A stretch of 64,000 bases of DNA, from positions 5,445,001 through 5,509,000 of the forward strand of contig WPIO01000015.1 of assembly GCA_009760855.2 (NCBI GenBank). The letters are read 5' to 3'. The translations under genes were made by a program, and so were the position numbers. Source of the DNA: Cristatella mucedo (taxonomy: Eukaryota > Bryozoa > Phylactolaemata > Cristatellidae). Every line of letters starts with the position of its first letter. Position 1 is the stretch's first letter. Under the pieces are notes generated by a model that worked only from the letters and a program-made list of their open reading frames with translations, was not told the origin of the DNA and made no database searches. Shown here piece after piece: positions 31,862 to 43,698 of the stretch.

Positions 31862-32330
31862 AGTTCCCCCACCAAACCTAGCATCGTAACACCCACTTTT
31901 TGGAATCTGTTTACGAAAAACTCATATAAACCTCAAAACCTTTGTATACCAAGCATCTAGTTTGTATTCTCCAAATCCTGGAACTTACCACCGAATTGCG
32001 TCACAACATCTCCCGTCTTGACCACATTTACAAATAACTTTAAAGAGCACCTATTTAGGACAGCGTTTAGTGAGTCCCTGTGTGTGATTCATCCTTTATG
32101 TGCTTATGCTTGCTGACACTGTGCATTCAGCTACGAAACGCACTTGAATGCTGACCCTGTGCATGTCAGCCCTCATCATGCTATTCTGTTGTTTATCAGG
32201 CATGATATCTAGTCATCACTGATCGTGTTTCTCTTGCATCAAATGCAATCTAAATGGATAGAGATAGAGTTCTCTTTAGTTGGTTTCTTCAGTGTATTAT
32301 TATCGTATTATTATTATTTTTATTATTTAG
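31862..32330 (+). mobile_element. LINE-A 3' end (shared with copy B)
   Basis: CCCACCAAACCTAGCATCGT, the TTTGTATTCTCC...CCTGGAAC block, CTGACACTGTGCAT and CTGACCCTGTGCATG phrases, and an ATTATTATT tail at 32295-32330. The hairpin is damaged (AAATGGATAGAGATAGAGTT). The partner is at 59965-60430 at the equivalent position. Confidence 0.85.
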
Positions 32331-33165
32331 TGAGCTGCTGACCAGCTGCAAACCACCTTGCCGCCAGCCTTTCCAGCCTCTATGGGTTCCGAATGCAACA
32401 TTCGCCTCCCTCATTACCCTACCACCTGAGTTACACTGACTTAACTTGAGCACCTACCTAGCCAAGTTGCTTCGGGTCTGAGTCTTTCAATCAGAATCAA
32501 TAAAACTGAGAACCTTCTTATCCCAAACAACCCCTTTCAATTCTCTTCTAGTCAGAACATTTTTCCGGCCTAAACAAACCCCAGCCCCCAGTCTCACTAG
32601 AAAAGCCGTTCACAGATGCACTATCAGGTTACAAGGAGAGACACGGGGCGCCGTTTTGAAAGACTCTCGGTATCTACGTTTCATTTGTTATGGAAAGAAG
32701 CGACACCGAACACTGAAATATTTTTGTTTCTACTTTAACTCGAGAAATAGTCACTGTCATCAAACCGTGGGAAAGGCAGGCTATCAGTGAAGTCGCAAGC
32801 TTCTTTGTGTATCCTCAGTATCGTACCTCACCAATCATCGTGGGCCATCGGTTCATGCACAGCATATTCACTAGGCCACCACCCAAATTCAAATTTTGAT
32901 GCCGCCAGCATCAACTCACCATCCAAAGGCTCCGTCATTGCCGCACATGACATGGCAAGAAAGGCACCAAAGGCTGCATGAACACGTCACGGCACTGCCT
33001 GGCTGCATTAACAAGGTGTGGTGCGATGTCTCGTTGATTTAGTCCGTTCCGGCACTAAGCTAATACAGTGCCTCACTGAGTTAGCAGTGACCGGCTCCGC
33101 TCGAGCGCCTACTCGATCAGAGCTGGCGAGCCTCGATTGCACAATCAGCTAGGCACTGGCTATTC
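32331..33165. other. Duplicated spacer
   Basis: Matches 60431-61230 of copy B throughout (for example GTCGCAAGCTTCTT at 32791 and 60883). Short ORFs are not conserved between copies. Confidence 0.5.
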
Positions 33166-33167
33166 AT

Positions 33168-33310
33168 GACCTCAGAATTGATGTTGTGTGTTTGAATCGT
33201 GCAATCGGTAATTCTTTTTCGCACTGCAAGCCGTGATGATAGCTTTAAAAACTCTTCTGACGCTATATACAAAAGACTGTTACATCAACTAGTATTATAT
33301 TTGCTCTCCT
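33168..33310 (+). mobile_element. SINE-2, B-box and body
   Basis: B-box-like GTGTTTGAATCGTGC, then CACTGCAAGCCGTGATGATAG and the ATACAAAAGACTGTTACATC tail. The partner is at 61250-61385. Confidence 0.7.
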
Positions 33311-33598
33311 CCGAAATTCCGTCGCATTATCTACTCTAGATGCAAAGCCCAAGACTTTCCGAGTGAGATACTTGGCTAGCAAGGTGTAGCACCGGACTAG
33401 CACGGCTCAGGGCTTCACCATTCCTCTGTCAGACTACAAGGCTTTCTGAGGTGGCTGCTTATCACTGAGTCCCTGCAAACTCAATCTGTAGCTACCACAG
33501 AGACCTACACCTAGACATACTCCTGTTTGGCCGACGAGACGAAAGGTCAGCTTGTGGCTTGGCGGCAGCTGTGTTGTGGCGCCGGAGCCGGCTAATCC

Positions 33599-33966
33599 CA
33601 AGCTTGTGGGCGGGCCATGGCTGGCCGGTCCCATTGTCTGTCGTCGCTGGAGCCCTGAGACCGGCTAGCCCATAATGCAATACGTCGCGCCTGCGGTAAC
33701 TTCAGTCGACAGCCAGCGTCTGCCTCGGCTCCTACTCGGCTTCCTCGGCTTGTACTATCGAACGAAAGATGAACCTTTACCAGAAGATCGGTCAGAGGCT
33801 TGCAGGTTGTAGACAGTGCGCCTTGGCGACTCTGCCCCACATGCGCTTCCCAGCTCCGAGTGCTGCTGCTTCCTTGCTGATCCTTGCGTGAGCTGCCGCT
33901 GCCCACGTTGCCCATTCCTACTATCGGCATGCCGCTCAGCATTTCTGCAACCGCTCACTTGAGGCG
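33599..33966. other. Highly conserved island (partner 61691-62058)
   Basis: About 368 bp with 7 mismatches against copy B by hand count, whereas the flanks are clearly more diverged. A minus ORF of 116 aa (33942-33595) covers it and is 114 aa in copy B. Within the ORF I count 4 amino-acid-changing differences against 1 silent one, so the conservation does not look protein-driven. No domain is recognised. Confidence 0.6.
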
Positions 33967-35190
33967 TGATACCTCGAAGCTCACTCGAGCTGCCGCCTGA
34001 CTGCTCGCCTTGCGAGGAGACCCATTTCGGCAACCGCCCGCCTGACCATATTTTAATAGTCCAGCAGTGGCAGTACTCAGACAGGTCTTAGTACACCTGT
34101 AAAAACCACTCCCTAGTGCATAGAGTGCGATGCAAGCAGTGCCACCCACCTGATTTTCGATCAAAGCAGCTGACCTTAGGCAGACGCTAGCAGTTTGGGA
34201 GGAAGCAGCTGCAGCTCTAGTTGGTAGTAGTCTAGCAAGAACATCTGCAGCTAGAGACGTGCAAAAGCGGGCACAGCAGCAGTTCTCTACTACGTGGGTG
34301 ATGGTTCAGTGGTAAGCGGTTTGCAGCTACTGTGGCGTCTCAAAGGCTCCTTTCTCAGGGTTTAATAACAAGTGCCGGGCAGCTCAGCCGAGCTGGCCCT
34401 GGCGGCTCCAGCGGCCATGGTGACGTATGCACGTGCCTCGCCGGTTGAGGGGTAGGGTGGCAGCTAGGACTGCCACCTATGCATACGTTACGAACCTGTC
34501 AGCTGACGGATGCATCCGAAAGCCATGGTGTCGCAACTAACGATTTCTGTGCACCAAAAACACTTCGTGGTGCTTAGATCAGATAGCTAATGCTAGAGCT
34601 TTTCAGGTGAGATGTGTACGGCGAAAGAGATACTCATGTAAATTTTGATGCCGACGTACGGTGGCTGGCGATCACCCTGTCTTCAAAAGACCACTGCCAC
34701 CTGAGGGCCACTGCCGTAAACCTCCAATGCCTTGGCTCAGGCAAAAGCGCTCATGTAGGTCAATCTATGCAGTGCTCATATTGACGCTACTTCAGAGTTT
34801 AGTAGTTTAGATGATGCCTTTGACTAACCTGCAATTTCGATTAAGAATGACTACTCCTGTTAGTAATTGCAAAGCTCAGTAAGGAGGTGCAGTGCCATTC
34901 CGCCGAACGCTTTCCTCCCACCCCATCTGCCCGGTGATAGCTCTGTGAGTGTGCACTAGCCGGCTAGCCTCGCTAGACCTATTTAGAATCTCTGCAGCTA
35001 CCACTTCTAGTGGAATGCCCCCTATCACCCCGCGGTCGCACACTGCCGAAAGGGCTGTTAATGCACGTGTAAGGTCGTATTTTGGGATAGCTTTATATTA
35101 CTATCTACAATACTTCCTTTGATTATTCGCAGAACATCTCGTTTTCCTAGGTGAAGATATATCCCTATGAACTGCCCTAAAACTATCTCA
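33967..35190. other. Duplicated spacer
   Basis: Matches 62059-63310 at visibly lower identity than the island. A tRNA-A-box-like phrase GGTTCAGTGGTAAGCGG at 34302 (GGCTCAACGGTAAGCAG at 62397) may mark a further SINE, but no B box is clear. Confidence 0.45.
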
Positions 35191-35194
35191 TTTA

Positions 35195-35350
35195 ACCGCC
35201 TCGTTCATATAGCGATGGAAGAGCCTTTATGGCTTTCATCACTTCTTGCCGTGGCTATAAGAAAATCCCTCACCACAGGATTCGAACCCACAACATCGGG
35301 ACCGAAATCGTCAAGAGAAAACACCTTACATAGTGCCATTCAGCCCCCAT
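35195..35350 (-). mobile_element. SINE-2
   Basis: Minus strand: B-box complement GGATTCGAACCCACAAC at 35279-35295, the head complement with ACCTTACATAGTGCCATTCAG, and the body with AGAGCCTTTATGGCTTTCATC. The partner is at 63315-63470. Confidence 0.8.
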
Positions 35351-36285
35351 AAACACATAATCCTGAATAAACTTTGATTCTCTTATGGGATTACGTTTAG
35401 CAACTCAAATTGTAACATGAATCTTCTTGTTTACGCATTACACCCTGATGTCTCCTTAGTTGTCTCCTATATGAGGCATATTACTCATGATGTAAATTAT
35501 TGATGACTGATCCGTTTCATGCATGCCAATAGATTCTCTTGATTTTTCATTTGTCACCGTACATATATATCGATAGATGTATCAAGATTCTTATACATTC
35601 AAGGACATTTGAAGCTCTGTAGTCGTTTTATTATTCTCAACCAACATTACAGACTTCATAGGTTATTTTTACCTAGAGGAAAAATGTCCTTCTGAGCTGC
35701 TGCGATAATTAAGAATTATGGTAGCATTTACAGCCAGGCTTTGCCCTAAGCCGTCACTTATCAAGGTCAGCCATCTTGCAGTTCATGCTTCATTAGTGAC
35801 ACTGAATATCATGGACTCAGCTTCAGACAAAATTCTTCTCAATAGAACCTCCGTTTGTATAGGACTTTGTACTAGTTTTAGCCTAGGTGACAACTAAATG
35901 TCAGCGAATCAGTGCCATATCAGGCTGTTTGATTATTTTTGTCTCCCTGTCGACTTTTCCGAACTAAACAACTGCCGTTGACCCACTTTGGTCATTACAG
36001 AATAGGAACCAATTTGCAAAAGAGACCACATTCCGTCCTCTAGTGTGCAGCTTTGCCAAGACAGCTCTGCCCCTGGAGGCAGAGTGCATGCGCCAGCCAG
36101 CCCGACTCAAGCATACCCCACGGCTGCAGTAGTTAGTTAAAAGCTTTCATTTAACCATTTCCGTAAGCTCTGCTTGACTTGTGTGCCTGTAAGTGTGACA
36201 CGTGACATTTTACTCTCACTCATACACAGCCTATTTCTATTCGTAAGAAAAGGGCGGACTTTATCAGGCCCTTAGGAAGTAGGTG
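35351..36285. other. Duplicated spacer, AT-rich
   Basis: Partly matches 63471-63900 of copy B (for example GTGTGCCTGTAAGTGTGACA against GTGAGCCTGTAAGTGTGCCA). No gene. Confidence 0.45.
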
Positions 36286-36289
36286 GCTT

Positions 36290-37145
36290 TGGCTATATAT
36301 CGCCGGCAGTATTCGGAAGCAAAGGAACCTGCTCCACGTCCGCCAAAGTTCTAGGCGTTAGGTTCCAAAGCGACCTTTCGTTAGACGACCACATCAGCTC
36401 CATATCAAGTCTCCCTACATTTAGGCACGTAACGTTGCTAAAATTAGTGTTTTTTTTTGGTAGCGATTTAACAACTAAACTACTCCGTAGATTTGTTACA
36501 TCCATCTTGACTTTTATGGCTGACTGCTTGCTGGCTCACCGGCATGGGCATTCGGACGCTTACAGCTGGTGCGAAACTCTGCAGCTAGGCTTTTCTGTCG
36601 TTAACATTGCTGTTGCCACTTCACACCTGTTCTCGCCGACCGGCAGTGACTAAAAGTCTGGCGACGGAACAATTTCTTGGTTTTGTCACTTACTTTAGGT
36701 CCCTTCATTCTTTAGCCTCAGCCTACGTAGAAGATCTACTCCCACATCAGGCATCGAATTACCCACTTTTTACAAACTACTGATTTACCTATAACTGGTA
36801 CAAACCTCAAAACTTTGGACACCGTGCATTATTTCGTTTGCTCCCAAAGCCTAGAATGCATTCCTGACTTCCGTCAAATCCCTGAATTTCCAGAATTTCA
36901 AAAGAAATTGAGAACCCCTGTTTACGACAGCGTTTAGTAGGTCCATGTTATTCGTTCTTAATGTGCCTATGCCTGCTGGCAACGAGCCTGCTACCACTAA
37001 CCACACTTGCATGCTGACCCTGTTCATGTTATTCCTAACCGTTCTATTCATGCTGTTTATCGGTTGTGGTTCTTTTGAGCCAACGTGAAAAGCCTCGAAA
37101 AACAGTAAGTTCTCAGAGGGAGCTTTTTCGAGTGTATTATTATTA
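36290..37145 (+). mobile_element. LINE-A, longest plus-strand 3' copy
   Basis: The plus frames give a segment like LGVRFQSDLSLDDHISS (about 36345-36400), which is the RT thumb (usual LGVxFDxxLSFDxHI). Next come LQLGFSVVNIAVATSHLFSP, the later RT C-terminus and the 3' UTR (CATGCTGACCCTGTTCATG). A hairpin remnant and ATT tail end it at about 37145. The start at 36290 resembles sequence near 63940 in copy B, so copy B probably carries it too, cut by the window end. Confidence 0.82.
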
Positions 37146-38550
37146 TGCTGAGCCTGAAACGGCCAGCAAAACCTCGTCGCAGGCCTTACCGGCTGCTGCT
37201 ATGACCACTTGCTGAGCCGGTGGTGGCTGTCATAGCATGTTAGATTTTAACGCGGCTTCTATTTTACCATGCCGCGCCTCTTGATCGCCTTTGCTATTAA
37301 GTCTATGGTCGTTCGCATCGGATAGAACTAGTTGATGCGACTCGGAAACCGTTTCACTTTTAGACTACAGAATTCCTAAGGATGACATTCCTCCGCCTTT
37401 GCCGCCGAGGATTAACAGAAAACTCATAGGTCAGTGATATTTCGTAAGCCGTTTTTGGCTTGTTTATGAAAATGGTGTACGTACCAGCTTGCCAGCTTAA
37501 ATGCGTGATAGAGTAGCATGGTACTTGACTGTGTGCTGATCCATACCGGTCCAATTAGAAAAACTGCTACTAATAATAGACGCACTACTGTCGAGATGGC
37601 TGGGTACACGCATGCTTCCGGTTGAATTCTTTATGTATTAAAAAATTAGTGGATAAATATAAAAATAAATAATAAATAAAAAGATGAACGAGCTTCAGGT
37701 CGATAGCCGGCTCTTAGCAGTAACGAGAAATAGATTCAGTGTGTGCTGCAGAGATGGAGTGAGCGAGAGAAATAAAAGGTGCAAGATAAGGAGAAAGAGG
37801 AGACAGAGAGTAAGAGAGCCAGTTTTGAGTGGAAATCCGCCATTGCAAACTGAAGAAGGGAACTCATATTCACTTACAGAGTGATGCCGTAAGCAGTTTG
37901 GAGCACTACATCACCAAACTTGCTCCCACCTCCGAAATCCTGTGTCTGGATTGGCTTGTTGAGGTAACTCTGTTGCCAGACACCGATGTAACGACCCAGT
38001 TTTAGGAGTAGCCTGTTCTCTCAACTCTCATTCCAAAGCAATGAATTCACGGTCAGTTGTCCCAACGGCAAGGAAGAGCACGGTGCCTAGTTGTGATGTG
38101 TGCATGCAAATATACGTCTCAACCATGCTTCCTAATTAAGGTTCGTGAACAAACTCCCTCGTGAACAAATCAGCCAATTTTCACTGAAGTTATCTATCCT
38201 TATTTACCTGACCCTGACTCAGAGTTTGTGGAGAGAAGCGAATCTGACTGGGGGCCTTCTTTCATTCGACACCCTTGCAAAGCGTGGTCGTGTACCTCCA
38301 AGATTGCCATGACAACGTTCGTGCGGCAGCACCTTACTGCCTTGTTGTCTCGGTTCGTTCGGGCTGACGCCTGTCCTTCAGCTGCTGCCGTGCACCGGGA
38401 CGGCAGACGCTGCCGTGCGCAGATTCAAGTGCTTCCGGCGTTGCCCCAGCAATGCCCTCGTGGGCGTGGTCGGCAACGGAGGTCTGGATTTTGTCCGTGC
38501 CCAGTCTATGCTCTGCAAAGCCAGCCGCTATCAGAAGTCGGTGATGTTTT
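37146..38550. other. Spacer, nothing certain
   Basis: AT-rich to about 38220, then a GC-rich patch (38310-38540) with overlapping plus and minus ORFs (38228-38581 and 38561-38334) lacking domains. Confidence 0.35.
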
Positions 38551-38552
38551 AA

Positions 38553-38698
38553 TAATATCAATCGCTTGTATTGCGCCCTAAGAGATCTTAATTTCTATTC
38601 AAGCGCCTCACGTAAGTCACAGGGCTTGAGCCCACATCCTCAGCCAAACTCTAGTTCTGGCGAGCACCTTAATCGCTAGACCAAACCAGCTTGACGGT
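38553..38698 (-). mobile_element. SINE-1, well preserved
   Basis: Tail complement TGCGCCCTAAGAGATCTTAATTTC, CAAGCGCCTCACG, B-box complement GGGCTTGAGCCC, and head complement GCTAGACCAAACCAGCTTG. Confidence 0.85.
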
Positions 38699-40125
38699 AA
38701 AGGCACCGGTAAGCGGCATGGCTTAAATGGCAAGTGAAGCCGCTAGATCTCACCAAAAAATGTAACCAACGAAATGAAGTAGCGAGGCTCTTCTCTCTAC
38801 GTGCAGTGCACGTGTCCGAGCTGCACAAGGACGACGAGTCCGTTCACGGCTGCGAAAAAGAAGAACAAGAGCCCCCAGCAGAGAATGATCACATGACCGA
38901 GCGGTCATTCGCTAGCGCCCTCGTTCAATCAGTGGAGAGGATCTGGATGCAGAGGTGTTATACACTTGGGCCCTTGGATAACGAGGGTAGGGCTACAGGG
39001 TAATGAAGCTTCGCCGAAAATTACTGTCGGGCAGCTAAATCGGGGAAAGCCCTAAAATGTAAGATACCACTATTCATGCCCAACGGACACTGGCCGGTCC
39101 ATGACAGTGGCAGCCGTCCGACCTGGTGCAATCGCTTCCACTCGGCATAGCAAGTAGCTTTGCTCTCTATTTAGTGCTACTACGTAAAGTGCAAAAGCTC
39201 CTGACCTGGCCCAGTGAGGCGAGAATAGCAAGTAAGGCGTTCTTGGAGAGTCCGCTTCTAATCCTTTCATCGTTACAGCTCCCCCGCAAAAGAAAACTGA
39301 CGAAATACATTACGCCGACTTGGCATTTCCCGAGGGTAAGCCGGAGACCCAGCGAACAAGTGCCCATCCGCATAATGGTTGCCACAGAAGCCGTCGCTGC
39401 GCTGCTCGGCCTCAGCCATCTTGGCCAGAGCATGTGGCCATTGTAGAGGTGCCGCCGTCATATCCGGCGCCGCCCGTGCCGCAAAGAAAGTCGCTTCAAA
39501 AAACGGATGGGCCAACTTACGCTGATATCGACGCGACGGCGACTTTGGCGGCTCGCGCCGTCACAGGCTACCGTGCAGCCCAGGTAGCTGTCTTTAATCA
39601 TGTCAACGGTAAGACCGCCGACATCAAGCCATTTGGTAAGCACAGCCGGTCTGCACCCACTGACCAAGGTCACGCCCAGGATAGGCGATCCACTGCTGCG
39701 CCTGCTGGTGGACGCTAAATCCTCTGCCACGGCATTTCCTCGCTCGGAGATTTCTTTGTTAGTTGATCTTAAGATACAGTGAAAATTTCATACACTGACG
39801 CTCAAGGCCCACCACAGCTGAGTTCCCCAACACCTAACTGAACTGCTGCGCCAGTTTCAGCTTCCTCATGTATTTATGATCGTATCTCTCTCACCTTCGC
39901 TCTGCTGCCGCCGAGCCTTGCACAATAGCCCCAAGTGCAGGAATTAGAGAACCCGTCCTCGTGAAAAGCAACAGATCTGCTTAGAAGATGTCCTGTGAGA
40001 GTTTTGGTGATTTATATTAGGCGGCGTTTCGTGCTTAACGTCTAGCAGAGATCTTTAGACTCGCTTCCTTAGCTTTACAGGCCCCGCCCCCGCTGCATCG
40101 CCTCGAGATAAAGTTCCAGCCTCTT
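38699..40125. other. GC-rich, ORF-dense patch without a clear gene
   Basis: Overlapping ORFs between 39070 and 39730 on both strands. The minus peptide 39730-39458 has a vague retropepsin-like flow (VTLV...DGASRQSRRRVDISVSW), but there is no D[TS]G motif, so I do not call it. The region may be retroelement debris. Confidence 0.3.
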
Positions 40126-40129
40126 TCTC

Positions 40130-40310
40130 ACTCTGTATCCTTTTGTCTCCCTCTCAATCTCTCTCTCCGTCTTCCTCTCCCTCTCTCTCCTGTTTACTAT
40201 CTTCCCCTCTCTCTTTTTATCTCTCTCGTTCTCTCTCACTCCCTTTTTCTCCACGTCTCTCTCATTCACTCTCTCTCTCTTCCTCCCTGTCTCTTTTTCT
40301 TTCTAACCAT
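40130..40310. repeat. CT-rich low-complexity tract
   Basis: Imperfect CTCTCT, TTTCTC and CCCTCT runs with no fixed unit. Ser/Leu-rich plus and Arg/Glu-rich minus ORFs are translations of it. Confidence 0.85.
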
Positions 40311-40356
40311 TCTGCATTCAGATTCCTCTCCGCAGTATAAATATCAAATATCCATA

Positions 40357-40944
40357 TCAAATCATTCCAGCCTCTCGTTCCGCATCTGGAATGTTTGATT
40401 TCTCACCGGGAATGTTCACTAGGTTCTGCCGCCTCATAACTAGGAAAGTGAAAGCAAGCTTAACGACGTTTTTCTTGAATTGCAGCACGGCCCTGAAAAT
40501 GTGATTTCGAGTGCTTCGGAGCCTGGATGGATCTTGGACGGAGCCTGAAATCGCACGGCGATAATATCTTATTAATATTATGATTAATGAAAATAAAATT
40601 TCGTGACCGCACTCTTCCACTCTGTGGTCTAGTCCGGCCGGCGATGCACATGCGCCGAGCCATACCGAGGTGTGCCGGCGAGTGAGCCGGCGACAAGCTA
40701 CTATGACGAGCGTGCGGCAGCCGCGTCGAACGCGGGGCGCGAAGTCGGCCCGGACGAGCGGTGCCGACCACGGACGGTGCTGCACGATGCCAGACTGAGA
40801 GCGAATGAGCGTCTGACGGGATCGCCAAAGCCCGTACCGAGTGCGGCGGTAGTCTCTGGCAGGCTTACCGCAGGCGTCTGGTGAGTTCGCGCGCTGCTTT
40901 ACTGCAGATGCAACCGTACATTGACGCACTGCAAGTAGGACCAC
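40357..40944 (-). other. 195-aa ORF over a GC-rich patch, unassigned
   Basis: This is one of the longest ORFs of the window. GC-rich sequence is confined to about 40620-40900. The peptide has no recognised domain, and its C-terminal third covers AT-rich DNA. On the opposite strand an open segment ends with QAYRRRL before GTGAGT at 40881, which could be a donor site. Neither reading is convincing alone. Confidence 0.25.
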
Positions 40945-42475
40945 GCCGCCCGCACGAGAGTGCGCAGCAGCCTCTTTCTGGGCGCGAGCCCGTGCGGCTT
41001 CCCAAACTCGTTAGTTTCGTGGTTCGCGAGCCCTGTTGAATGTGCTATTTCCAGTGCCAAACAGTCGTAATAATTGATGGCTGAATGATCAACTGTAGCT
41101 TTGACATCGAAGAGGACGTGTCGAACTCGTTGAACTTGCCCCATCCCACAGCGTCAGTCAATTTGCATCGCCCCAAGTCGAGGCTATGAAAGTCTCCCGA
41201 CTCAAGATGAAGAAAACCTCTCAGCTGAATCCACCAGGGTCGTCTCTGGTACCGTTGAGCATGGCCACGACAGTCCGCCAAGTGATGAAACGCTTTTTCT
41301 TTCAGGATAATAAGATTTTAGTGCTTATATATACTACCGTCATCTTTGATGGCATAATATACCCAGCAGATAGCATCGTTCTTTACGACCTCTGTACCGA
41401 GCAATGGCGCCTGTGCCAGGAATCTGCAAAAACTTACGGCTAAAAGCATACTGGGTCAATTTCCGCAAATGTCAAGTGCTTATTAAGATATTGAGTTCTC
41501 AGAGGGCATCATACCAGATATATTGTTATAATTGTTAATAATGATTCGGCTCGGAATTGTGGCGACGGCGAGCGACGGAAGCGGACCGTCAATGGCCAAA
41601 ACTGTAGCTGGCGGGTGCTCGGTTTGCCTAGCAGGCAGTGATATGCAGCTCGTGAGCTGGCTCGGAGGCTGCCACCAATTGACACGGCAACAGCTTTCCT
41701 CTCGATGGAAGACAGGCCGACAGCTGGCTAATCAGCGTCTGGACATCCTCCCATAGAGCAGCCGAACTGGCGAGCCTTCGATTGGTTGGACTGGAGCAAT
41801 AGCTGTCTGTATCACTACAGAAGTAACGGTGGCAACCGAATGCATATCCAGACCGAGCTGGCTTCCGTTTAATCGCAATACTCGCCATTCATTACTACTA
41901 CTGAATAAACAGCGAAGTTGTAAAGAATTTGGGAAATCTCCCGGAGCGAATATTCATGGAATATCGGAACGCCGACAGTCTGCCTGAACAAAATGGAACC
42001 CTATTGATAGGGGTGTATAGTGAAACTCGGGGCTCAAGATTGGCAAGCAATATAGTCGCCGCTTTCTTGGAATTATGTTTAATATGCTGGGTGCTGAAGT
42101 AATTGCTTAGCTTTTGTTCGTTGCTGGCTCATATCTCCATGGCTTCGGTCTGCACTCAAAGGAGAATTTAAAACGGCTTCGCTGAAAAAAGAAATTGACA
42201 GCACAAGCAACTCCGGGCGAATCGGAACTTGATCGTTTTGAAGGAAAATAAATCATTCCGCCGAGCACCGCATAAGCACACGATCACATTTTAAAAGTTA
42301 TATCAATGTAACATATCTTTTGAATAGAAATTAAACACTCGGTTAGGTAAGACAGGGTAGCAGTGTTTTCGGTTAGGGTAAACAGTGTAGGTTACACGTT
42401 ATTTTCTACTCCATTATACTATAATTTAAACTTAATCACGCAACTTTAGTTTTTATTGAAATTAATCCTTAGACA
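40945..42475. other. Spacer, with a short LINE/SINE tail at about 41465-41545
   Basis: TTAAGATATTGAGTTCTCAG followed by GGGC and AT-rich sequence resembles the shared LINE-A/SINE-1 tail. The rest has only short ORFs (for example plus 41186-41443, 85 aa; minus 41144-40899, 81 aa) without a recognised domain. Confidence 0.4.
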
Positions 42476-42479
42476 CTAA

Positions 42480-42815
42480 ATATGCTTTAGCTCTGAAGGC
42501 CCTAGACTATGAAAATCGCTTCCACAGCTCCTACGCAGCGACATCTACTCTCCTGATTCCGACTATGGCTCGTTCTTTTCAGAGGATAGGACCTGCTACT
42601 TTCATGCTAATCACTTCCTCAGCTGATCTCCTAGCTCAGCTGTGCTGCCCACCTTCTCTTTGTTGCTTGAGATGAAGTTCGTTAGCTAACGAAAGCTAAC
42701 CGAAAGCCTCCTAGGCTTCGAGCGGTCTATTGAAAACCCTGCTGCTTAACAACGACATAGTCTTTGTGGCTTTATGGATTTACACGAGGAGATACATTAC
42801 GTTACATGTGCCGAG
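42480..42815 (+). mobile_element. LINE-B 3' end, degraded
   Basis: The GCGACATCTACTCTCCTGATTC block, CACCTTCTCTTTGTTGCTTGAG, GCCTCCTAGGCTTCGAG, and the terminal GAGGAGATACATTACGTTAC match the LINE-B copies at 18.6 and 47.5 kb. Confidence 0.72.
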
Positions 42816-43545
42816 TAGCGGCCGTAAGACCAGGCTGTAGTGTAATTACTACTGGTCCAGTAATATACGAAATTTCCTGGCCAACATTCCTACACACAAT
42901 TCATTTCTCTTAATACTCAATTTCAGAAGGAATACTCCGTTTGATCATTGCTTGAGCACAACTTTTAGTCTAAATGGCATTTGTTTATTGATTTAAATGC
43001 AATATTTCTTCACCAAACTAATTTGCAATAGCTTTTTTAAATTCATTTAAATTTACTTCATTTTGAACGGAGCTAGGCTCATTTGTTCAGTGTAACTGTT
43101 ATAAATTGGCTTTCTCTCGCCATCTCTGAGCATCTTTGTGAGTAAACAGAGTGGTACAGCCAGCACAAGATTACGATAGCATCAGAACCAACAGTGACAC
43201 GCACGGGTGATACGGTTGAAATTTCCTTAGGTAACTGTAGCGCTACTATCGGCGTTTTTCGGCAACAACTAGTGGGCAGACACACATGGAGCGAACCCAC
43301 ACCAATCCCAGGCCACCGTAATGACTCGAGCGAACGAGAGTTCGCTGTTCTTTTCAGTTGACTTTGATCACGAGCATATCGGATGTAGCAATACTCTGCA
43401 TATAAATAGAGCAATTCCGTGTCCCAGATTTACTCCAGCTATAGTATGAGAATACTCAGCCATATGGGAACGATCTATCTCGGCCTTTAAGAACAGCTAT
43501 TTCATGGCCAGAGGGAGTTCTTGTACAAGATGATCTAACAGCCCC
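42816..43545. other. Spacer, nothing recognised
   Basis: AT-rich, then ordinary composition. A 111-aa minus ORF (43414-43079) shows no domain. Confidence 0.35.
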
Positions 43546-43549
43546 TGTG

Positions 43550-43698
43550 TATAGCGCCAGAAGAGCCTTTACCTCGATCACCACCATTCGCTCCAGCAAT
43601 AAATGATCTCGCATCACAGGATTTGAACCCTATGACTTCGGCGGTGGAAGTCGTGAAAAGCAACCGCCATATGTAGTATGCTATCACGGCTCACTTTT
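43550..43698 (-). mobile_element. SINE-2
   Basis: B-box complement GGATTTGAACCCTATGAC, head complement CAACCGCCATATGTAGTATG, and body AGAGCCTTTACCTCGATCACC. Confidence 0.8.

Larger units (their letters stand above)
25390..36300. repeat. Segmental duplication, copy A
   Basis: Marker blocks at 25.4, 25.75-27.1, 27.5, 27.9-28.9, 31.4-35.4 and 36.2 kb recur in the same order and orientation at 50.0-52.2 and 53.6-64.0 kb. Examples: GCGTACCGAAGT at 27885 and 57845; CATGACCCGTTAGT at 31662 against CATGACCTATTAGT at 59772; the cysteine-rich ORF at 28.5 and 58.6 kb. Offsets are 27.6-30.1 kb, so internal insertions and deletions have accumulated. Identity by eye is low to moderate except in one island. 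Confidence 0.8.

Noticed and set aside
33595-33942. 116-aa minus ORF kept in both duplicates, considered as a gene
   Set aside because: Differences between copies are mostly amino-acid changing, there is no domain, and conservation fits a nucleotide-level explanation better.
39458-39730. Possible retropepsin on the minus strand
   Set aside because: The strand pattern is suggestive but the D[TS]G active-site triad and the LLGxDFL motif are missing.
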